A stretch of 64,000 bases of DNA, taken from NCBI GenBank assembly GCA_028023455.1, contig JAQFVV010012970.1:124001-188000 (forward strand), given 5' to 3'. Position numbers and translations under genes: made by a program. The notes under the pieces were generated by a model, which ran no database searches, was not told where the DNA came from, and was given only the letters and a program-made list of their open reading frames with translations. Shown in pieces: positions 57,330-64,000 of the stretch (position 1 is the stretch's first letter; every line of letters starts with the position of its first letter). The DNA is from Epiperipatus broadwayi. Lineage: Eukaryota; Onychophora; Udeonychophora; Euonychophora; Peripatidae.

Positions 57330-58890
57330 GTCAACATAGATATATGTTGTTTTAAAATGTACTTTTAGATTTAAAAATAGATAGAACAGAATACAAATGT
57401 AAAAATGGAAATATGAAACTCAGTAGTAGATTAGAACAAACAAATCATTAATATTAATTTATGGGTTAAAAATACTTTTACAACTCAGTTTTATCGTTAT
57501 TATGAAGAAATGTAAATATGCAAATTTGAAATAATAAAATATTCAAAATTTTAAAACATATTTAAACATTTTTCATAGCTTGAGTTCGTTTGCATTCATT
57601 AACTATTGATATATTACTGCATTTTAATAAACTTTTGAACTTTTTTTTTTTATCTTTTCTAAATGATAAATTTGTTGAACCAAATAAAATTATATTTGAC
57701 AAAATTAATAATTAAAAGTTTAAAAAATGAAAACCTCAATTTGTTTGTCGTTCGTCGTTTTTATTTTTTTAATAAAATGGCATACGACATTCTGTAATAA
57801 ATTCTGTTAGATACTGCGTCTCTGAAAAATTTTAAATTTATATATTCGCACACGTATACTCTGAATCAAGTCTATTAATTTTTTTATTCCAAAATTCACT
57901 ATAGCAACCAACTCTAACCAATTTTTCACTCTCCATGACGTATTCTATTAGAAATGGTTTATGGATAATTAAAAAGCTATTTTGCTTTTAAAAAAATAGG
58001 ATTCTTGTACGGAAATTTAAAAATCCAATCACAATGGGGTAATTAATACATCGTGCAAAAAATACATCGTGCAAAAATTCATCTTCTCATTATGTTTATT
58101 TAACAGAAGTTTAAAAGATATCATGTCACAGGTTTATAATTATATAATATTATTCATGAAAATGCATAAAAAACATGAAAGTCCTAGTATTTCATATGGT
58201 CAATTATATTAAGGTTAATAATGTTTAAGCACTAAAACGACAAAATATCCGGAAAATTTCTCAAACTGGCTGAAATTTTGCTTATCATTTTTCTACTTGT
58301 TACTTCAGTAAATTAGTTTCTTCAGCTACTTGTACATTTTATGTATATTATTTCTACTTACCCTCATCACTGACTATCAGGAATATTGAATAAATGTATC
58401 TGAAGACATTATCCTATTGTGATATGATTCAAACTGCATGCTAGGTAAATAGCGGAATAAAGAGCAAATTCTTTTGAAAAATTGGCTTTTTATTTTGTAG
58501 TCATATACTATGGTAAATATTTACCTCTTATTATTGGTTGTCATTATATGCCAATAGCTGTCTACTTCCATAAATCCAAGTCTTTAAAGTAAAACTTGTT
58601 TGGTGATGATGAATTCATTTTGGATTAATGTGCTCACTACAATATATAACTTATTAGCAAATACTTTGTCTAATGATGCAACAATTAGTCAAATAATCCT
58701 ATTTTTTTAATAATCTTCAATAAAAAAAAGAATCATAACTCTATTTTCTATGGGTTCGATAAGTTTCATTTTATTCAAATTTATGAATATAAAAGTCTCT
58801 ACCTAATACTAGATTTAGTTAATTAGACATTAGCATCTATGACAAAGTTTTAACCCTGATCATTATTGCTGATGATTGATCTTCCAAACT
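57330..58890. other. Non-coding AT-rich stretch
   Basis: Nothing recognised. A short direct duplication AATACATCGTGCAAAAA occurs at about 58047-58077. Confidence 0.45.
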
Positions 58891-58913
58891 AACTGAGCTT
58901 TCCATAATTGTTT

Positions 58914-59024
58914 TTTTTCCTTCATATGACATAGCATCCGCCGGGACACAAACCCACAATTGTCTGCAACCAACTACTTGCTTGCAAGGCAGCTGTGATG
59001 ACCTCTCAGCTAACAACGCTTGAC
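58914..59024 (-). mobile_element. tRNA-derived SINE copy 3 with 17-bp target duplication
   Basis: GCTTTCCATAATTGTTT flanks the element at 58897-58913 and 59025-59041. On the minus strand it begins GTCAAGCGTTGTTAGCTGAG, includes CTGCCTTGCAAGCA and GTGGGTTTGTGTCCC, and ends GATGCTATGTCATATGAAGG with an A-run. This fixes the ends and shows LINE-type insertion. Confidence 0.8.
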
Positions 59025-59697
59025 GCTTTCCATAATTGTTTCATTTTAAACACTGCAGTAAATATAATTAAACTTGATATAAAAACCAAATATGATTGAA
59101 ATTAATTATAAGTTTATTTTTTATAAGTAACTCTTATAGATTTGCTAATTGAATTTAAAATATTCTTTTTTGAACACTTTTAAGTCAATGTTGATGGCAA
59201 GTATCCATAGCAGAATTATTAATTAAAAATTAATTGTTAAAAAAATATGCAAAAATGTGTTACATATATACATCTGCATGCTATATTGATTTTTAAATAT
59301 TTTTCTATGAGCAGAAGGGAGGAGAAAGGCTGTTAAGAAACGTTTACCCTATTATGGGATATATTAAAGGTTGTTTTAGTATAGATATTCCATATATATG
59401 TATATGCTTTTAAAACACTGACTGATGGGTGGGTGCATGTAAATTCAATATATTAATCCATTAGCACATGTGTGAAGGTTAATTTCCATCCATGAGATTA
59501 CAAATATATACATTAAAATTGTTTATTTACATATGTATGCATGTACATACATGGAAATGTTTTCCATTTATAATTTTATTTAGGAAAACTACAGTTAGAT
59601 GTTAATAGGACTATCAATATTCTAGTTCTTATATAGAGATAAAATGTTACAATAAATATATATAAATTTATTTAAACGCATATTGATTACGCAAGTA

Positions 59698-59883
59698 ATA
59701 TTTACTAAAGCTTTAACCTCAAGAATATACGTGTAAAAATGCGATATTAGGGACATCTACAGGTCTTAACCACAAGCTTATGCCTCTTTTCTTCCAAGGC
59801 ATAAGCTTGTGGTTAAGACCTGTAGAGGTCCCTAATATCGCATTTTTACACGCATGTTCTTGATGTTAAAGCCTTAGTAAATA
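59698..59883. repeat. Near-perfect hairpin, 87-base arms, 11-base loop
   Basis: The left arm (59698-59785) and right arm (59797-59883) are complementary with about five mismatches. The inner 40 bases, including AAGCTTATGCCT / AGGCATAAGCTT, are almost perfect. Loop 59786-59796. No coding. It could be a miniature inverted-repeat transposon or a small-RNA hairpin source. Confidence 0.8.
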
Positions 59884-60259
59884 TAATAAATATATATAAA
59901 GGAATCAAAGTCTCACAGCTTTTCCTATTCTCTATTATATAACACACTCTTCTATTAGTAAATCAGATTAAGTAAAATCATTACTATTTTCATTGATTAT
60001 TATCTTACTAACATCTGATTGTAGTTTTGGATTAAAATATTTTCATCAATTACATTTGTTAAAATTATTAAATTATATATAAATATTACAGTTTATATTT
60101 TGATTAATGAAGAGTATCTAGTTTTGTAACCTATTATAACTTGGCATTTTGATTATCAAGTATGTATTGGCTTCTATCAGAAGAAAAGCCTATGGAATAT
60201 ATATAAAAAAGTTGTTGAAATACAAGCATAATTCATATACTTAAAGTTTAAATATAATA

Positions 60260-60410
60260 TAGAGGACTTGAACATGGATTTTCAAGCTCCCTCCAGCTAT
60301 CAACTCTATCTCATATAACCAATACACATGACCACACACATATGTGTGAAAAAGTTATTTTTCACATGTGTTTTCAAATCCTCTATAAAGCTGTTAAGTA
60401 GATCAGAGTT
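60260..60410 (-). repeat. Family B body fragments in a short inverted repeat
   Basis: GACTTGAACATGGATTTTCA, AAGCTCCCTCCAGCTATC and ATATAACCAATACACATG match body ends at 26580-26600 and 52138-52200. After CACACATATGTGTGAAAAA the DNA turns back (TTTTTCACATGTG, TTTTCAAATCCTCTATA). Confidence 0.4.
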
Positions 60411-61029
60411 ACCAATAACAAGATATAGTTTTTCCATCTAAGACTCATTTCAAATCAGGATCTCCTTTCTGTATTTTCAAACAAGAATCTATTATAGCAT
60501 ACAAATGAAATTCTTATGTGGTTCTAAATAAAAAAAATTTTTCTATATCCAACAGTAAAACCAATTGGATTTAACCTTCATAGAAGTTACTAAAGTCTCA
60601 CTGACAGATTCAGAACAACTCATGATCATTGAGCTTAATAGCCACTCACTTTTGTCAAATACAACCTGTAAATGACATCATTAATAATTGTCAAATCTAT
60701 AGCTACAGTATCAGAATTGAAAGATTTAATAAACCTACTAATAATTCTGTTTCCATGTTGGAATGTATACAAGCTGCTTTATGATATTACATTAACAGTT
60801 AAGCTGCATAAAAAGCATACTAAATAAATGAATAAATTTGGTTCTGCTTTACCATTCTTCTTGGAAAGGACTTAAGAAACTATTTTACTTTATACATATA
60901 TAGTAACATCTGCATTTACTACGAATAAGCTTTGCTATAATTTCAGAAGTGTCTTTCTTCTACCACACATTCATCTGAAATCATATGAATAAATACACAC
61001 GTGGAAAGAGAAATGAAATTGAATTATTT

Positions 61030-61175
61030 CATGTGTGGTTGTGCTTAATATCTAATTTAATAATTAATTAATGACAACCATGACTGTATTTATCTAGAGT
61101 GGATCATGATACAGTTGTGGGCAGAGTAAGTTTGACACCTGTAAATCAAATTTATTTTGATACTATATATTTGTT
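61030..61175 (+). repeat. Family B tail
   Basis: Landmarks: ATTAATTAATGACAACCATG, TATTTATCTAGAGTGGAT, CAGTTGTGGGCAGAG, AGTTTGACACCTGTAAATCA. It lies about 230 bases upstream of the putative exon and belongs to the intron. Confidence 0.45.
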
Positions 61176-61406
61176 ATATATAAGCTCGTTTGAAAGTTTA
61201 TGATGATGGCGTTGTATTTGTAATTACGTGTTGGAGTATATTCCTCATCTAATTTAATTAGTACATGTTTGAATTTTTTAAAAATATTTAATAATTAAAC
61301 TGGATGATGGAAATAGTCAAACCAATAATGACAAATTTATAATATCTGTTGAATAAATGCCAATTATCATCTCGTGTAAACATTTTTATTAATCTTTATT
61401 TTACAG

Positions 61407-61517
61407 AAATCCTTATATCTGCACATGGATTTGCCTCTGTCACGATTCGCATTGGAAGGACAGGTTATCATGATAAAGAAGAATATTTCAAGTACAAGAG
61501 CGTTGTGTGGGAATCAG
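61407..61517 (+). CDS. Putative internal exon of an unidentified host gene
   Basis: A 111-nt open segment is preceded by a pyrimidine-rich tract ending TTTTACAG at 61406 and followed by GTACAT from 61518, so it has both canonical splice sites. Read in the open frame it starts at the second codon position and ends after the first, so it is a symmetrical phase-1 exon coding about 37 residues with no stop. The product is soluble-looking and mixed in charge. It includes the stretches AHGFASVTIRIGR and KEEYFKYKSVVWES, and has no cysteine and no membrane segment. Codon usage and local GC are more gene-like than the flanks. Phase 1-1 exons are common in modular extracellular proteins, but I do not recognise the family. 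No partner exon is visible, so the flanking introns would be at least tens of kb upstream and more than 2.4 kb downstream. It could be a chance ORF with fortuitous splice sites, but the combination makes it the best host-coding candidate here. Confidence 0.55.
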
Positions 61518-61809
61518 GTACATTTTGTAACATTAAATAGCTACTCCAATATGTCTTAAAGTGTGTGAAATATCTTTATATAAATATGTATATAGTTTAG
61601 ACACTTTAATGTAATGATTTCTGATTTTGAGACAATTAATAGCTTATTTGTTTGATTAATGAATGATGTATATTTAATTTTCATTTTTATAAAACGTAAG
61701 TGAAAGATTTGAAAACTTATATAAAATTATTTCCCATGTAAACGTGCATTTGCTTAGCCTATGGAAACATTAATATATATCTTTTGCGAGTAAAGATAAA
61801 TGCAATTAT

Positions 61810-61912
61810 CAAGCATTGGTGGTCGAGAGGTCAGCGATAGCTGCTTTACAAGCAGTTGTCCCGGGTTAGCGGGTTCGCTTCCCGGCTGATGCTATGACAC
61901 ATGGGGGGGGGG
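61810..61912 (+). mobile_element. tRNA-derived SINE copy 4 with 15-bp target duplication and G-tail
   Basis: GATAAATGCAATTAT occurs at 61795-61809 and 61913-61927. The body is CAAGCATTGGTGGTCGAGAG, CTGCTTTACAAGCAG, GGGTTCGCTTCCCGG and CTGATGCTATGACACATG. Box B and the T-arm are the best preserved of the four. The tail is a run of about ten G instead of A. Confidence 0.8.
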
Positions 61913-62362
61913 GATAAATGCAATTATTTTACTACACATTTATATTAATATTTAAATTTTCAAAATCTGAAAGAAAAACAAAAAATAGTTAAATGACAAC
62001 TATTGATTTCTATTTATCTATAATTGGAATTGAAATATATAAATGCACTTAGATTGACATATATATGTTGAGTGTATAATCAATCCTGAGATTTTCAACC
62101 AGTTTTTTTTTTTACGTCCATCTTATTGTAAACTGTCACCTACATCAAAGTCTCAGTCTAACTTTATATATACTTTACGAACATTCCATTTTTTGGGAGA
62201 CCTAGAAGGTTGAAAAACCTGAATCTCCACCAGAAACCACAATGCATTTTTTAATTTAAATATCATGAATATGAATGCATTGTGCTAGGATTACAAAAAT
62301 GAGTTCACTTAGAAGCTGAGGTTTTGTTGGTTATTTAGAATGTAATAGTCATTAAGTATATA

Positions 62363-62403
<41 letters not shown>

Positions 62404-62412
62404 GGACACACT

Positions 62413-62446
<34 letters not shown>

Positions 62447-62455
62447 AGTGTGTCC
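62404..62455. repeat. Perfect palindrome around a TA run
   Basis: GGACACACTGGATATAT on the left mirrors ATATATCCAGTGTGTCC on the right, with a continuous TA run between. It is adjacent to a longer TA microsatellite at 62357-62402. Confidence 0.8.
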
Positions 62456-63079
62456 AAGTGAATATGACTGGTTCTTTCTACAAACTGTCTGGGGTGCTAT
62501 CACTAAATTAACATGTGTGTTACATAGTGCTTTGGGTTACTATTCACTGTAAAAACTTTAATTCACTAACATATATAATATGCATTACAAACTACAGTAT
62601 GAATTATGACAATGTGTCCCATACCTTTGTAACTCTTTTTCAGTGTTCTTCCTACCATCATGAAATCTTACAAACTACATGAAAATATTCTTGCAGCTCA
62701 TGGCTTCATTATCGTACACAGTTTTGAATCATTTCAAATGTTTTTGTAGCAGTTTTGTTCAATTTAAAACTAAATTTAATGTCAACACTTATTCTTGAGT
62801 TAAGGTATCAAACAATACTGACACAATTCATGCCATAATTTATGATCCAGAGATCCTAGTATACCTTAAAATATCTGTGGTGAATGGCTAACTATATTGC
62901 TATGTAATGTATAAATTGATTCAGAAATGCCACTTCAGACTGCTTGGAGAGAGAACCAGTGACATTTTCACTGGACACATCGTGTGTATATTACATAGCT
63001 TTATTAGTCATCCTGTTCTTTCATGTTTTGTTCATTATTCATATATAATCATCTCATTTTTAAACATTATCAATGCATT

Positions 63080-63320
63080 GTAGGATGAAAGTCTTTCCAA
63101 GTTTAATCCAGCTTCTCTGACTTTTAACTTCTCTTATCCACAACTCATCAGCAAACTTTCCTGTTTCAACCATCCATCTCACATGTGGTTCCTTTCTAGA
63201 CCTTTTGCAATCACTTGGATATCCAGGTTATGGTTTCAACTATCCTTCTATTATCAACTCTTCTAGTAATATGTCCAATCCACCTCTACTTTAATCTCTT
63301 CATTTTTTTCAATGATGTCA
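63080..63320 (-). pseudogene. Decayed RTE-type LINE 3' end (minus strand)
   Basis: On the minus strand from about 63320 downward the DNA parallels 31.03-31.27 kb over its length. It starts with the region equivalent to KMKRLKW..GHI.RR.DNR, then the W.P...K block, then a CCACATGTGAGATGGATGG segment that is nearly identical at DNA level, and ends with the GLY/GLU-type closing block and a terminal ATTGATAATG. At least three frameshifts are needed to read it through. Same family as the other two copies, inserted in the opposite orientation. Confidence 0.65.
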
Positions 63321-64000
63321 ATAATATCTGTTTCTTCTCTCTCTTGTATGTTTTATTTTCAAGCTTTTCTTGTTACTCCTAATATAAATATCAATTTATT
63401 TTTTTATTTTTTTCTTTAGTTATAGTTCTTATTGAGAGAAAAAAAATTATTTTATCTTTTCATGTTTTTCAAATTTTGTTAAAGAGATTGATTCTATAAA
63501 TGAGACTAAAAAATTAAATATTAATTTTCACAAAAAATTAATGAAACTTTCAAGCTAAAATAATGACTTTAATGGAAAAAAATCTCTAAAAAATGTGTAT
63601 ACTTGTGTTATTTATTATTAAAGCATAATTTTACATAATGGCCACATTATTTGAAATATCAAGTTTTAATGTTAAATAAAGTCACAAAAGATTATAAGGA
63701 TATTGCAGAAGGTATTGTCTCTTCTATGTCAATAAATTTGTAATTGACTAATTTCCTGCTAAGAAACTAATATATTCAAATTAAATATGAACATCTTTTA
63801 CTCATTAAAAACAAATATTTAATAATTTTACAAAAACATAAATAATAAAAGAATAAACTAATGGAGCCAGAACTTAATTATTTGTTACTATAATATAATC
63901 ATAAGTTTAGGTTGCACAAGAGTTTGAAGTGCTTCACCTCTTGCAAGGGAATAAGTACTCTTTATTATCTTTACATTTTCTATTCTGCAACTAAAGTAAC

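Larger units (their letters stand above)
61930..64000. other. Probable intron downstream of the exon
   Basis: Contains the TA palindrome (62404-62455) and the decayed LINE (63080-63320). No second exon could be identified. Confidence 0.4.

Overview
The window looks like AT-rich (roughly 70%), CpG-poor animal DNA that is almost all non-coding. Only one short stretch looks like a host exon (61407-61517, + strand). It has a polypyrimidine tract and AG before it, GT after it, and the same phase at both ends. The rest reads as intron or intergenic DNA packed with old transposable elements. There are no prokaryotic features: no operons, no ribosome binding sites and no long ORFs. Nearly all of the 60-100 codon ORFs are chance. 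The lineage is an invertebrate metazoan that I cannot place; the mix of Penelope-like elements, RTE-type LINEs and short tRNA-derived SINEs fits several phyla.

The most notable content is a set of dispersed repeats that carry hammerhead-ribozyme (HHR) motifs. I recognise two well-supported families. Family B copies (e.g. 27535-27589 and 39799-39851) have a CTGATGA core, a 6-bp stem II closed by a GTT loop, GAAA, a very short self-complementary stem III, and a stem I formed by CCAA/TTGG plus GATCT/AGATC. Family A copies (e.g. 56869-56910, 38230-38271 and 52550-52591) have TCCTCA/TGGGGA as stem I, an ACTAGT-type stem III and, in some copies, the classical GTC cleavage triplet. Weaker motifs of the kind found in Penelope pseudo-LTRs occur at 12423-12466, 20424-20455 and 24632-24668. 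The repeats occur in tandem (18847-19460) or, more often, as head-to-head or tail-to-tail inverted pairs (26600-27700, 32110-32800, 56232-57075, 12296-13096, 16293-16913, 20346-21472). This is the layout expected of Penelope-like pseudo-LTRs and of small non-autonomous 'retrozymes'. Two decayed Penelope-like coding remnants lie in the same window. One is a reverse transcriptase with YVDD (5488-5808, - strand) that directly abuts a family A unit. The other is a GIY-YIG endonuclease C-terminus (54438-55060, - strand).

Other content by region: 1-5100 is low-complexity DNA with a long imperfect palindrome at 3700-3915. 5.1-6.3 kb holds the Penelope RT and family A. 12.3-21.5 kb holds three large inverted-repeat elements, a degenerate minisatellite (17981-18833) and the family B tandem. 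26.5-29.5 kb is family B. 31025-31282 is an intact 3' end of an RTE-type LINE reading frame, with decayed relatives at 52975-53150 and 63080-63320. A second LINE type lies at 34255-34680. 40862-41050 is an unexplained CpG-rich patch. 46515-46880 is a recent 181-bp tandem duplication. tRNA-derived SINEs lie at 41.7, 43.9, 58.9 and 61.8 kb, three of them with clear target-site duplications. A nearly perfect hairpin with 87-base arms lies at 59698-59883. No gene network can be inferred. The likely relationship is parasitic: the Penelope-like and LINE enzymes would have mobilised the ribozyme repeats and SINEs, respectively.
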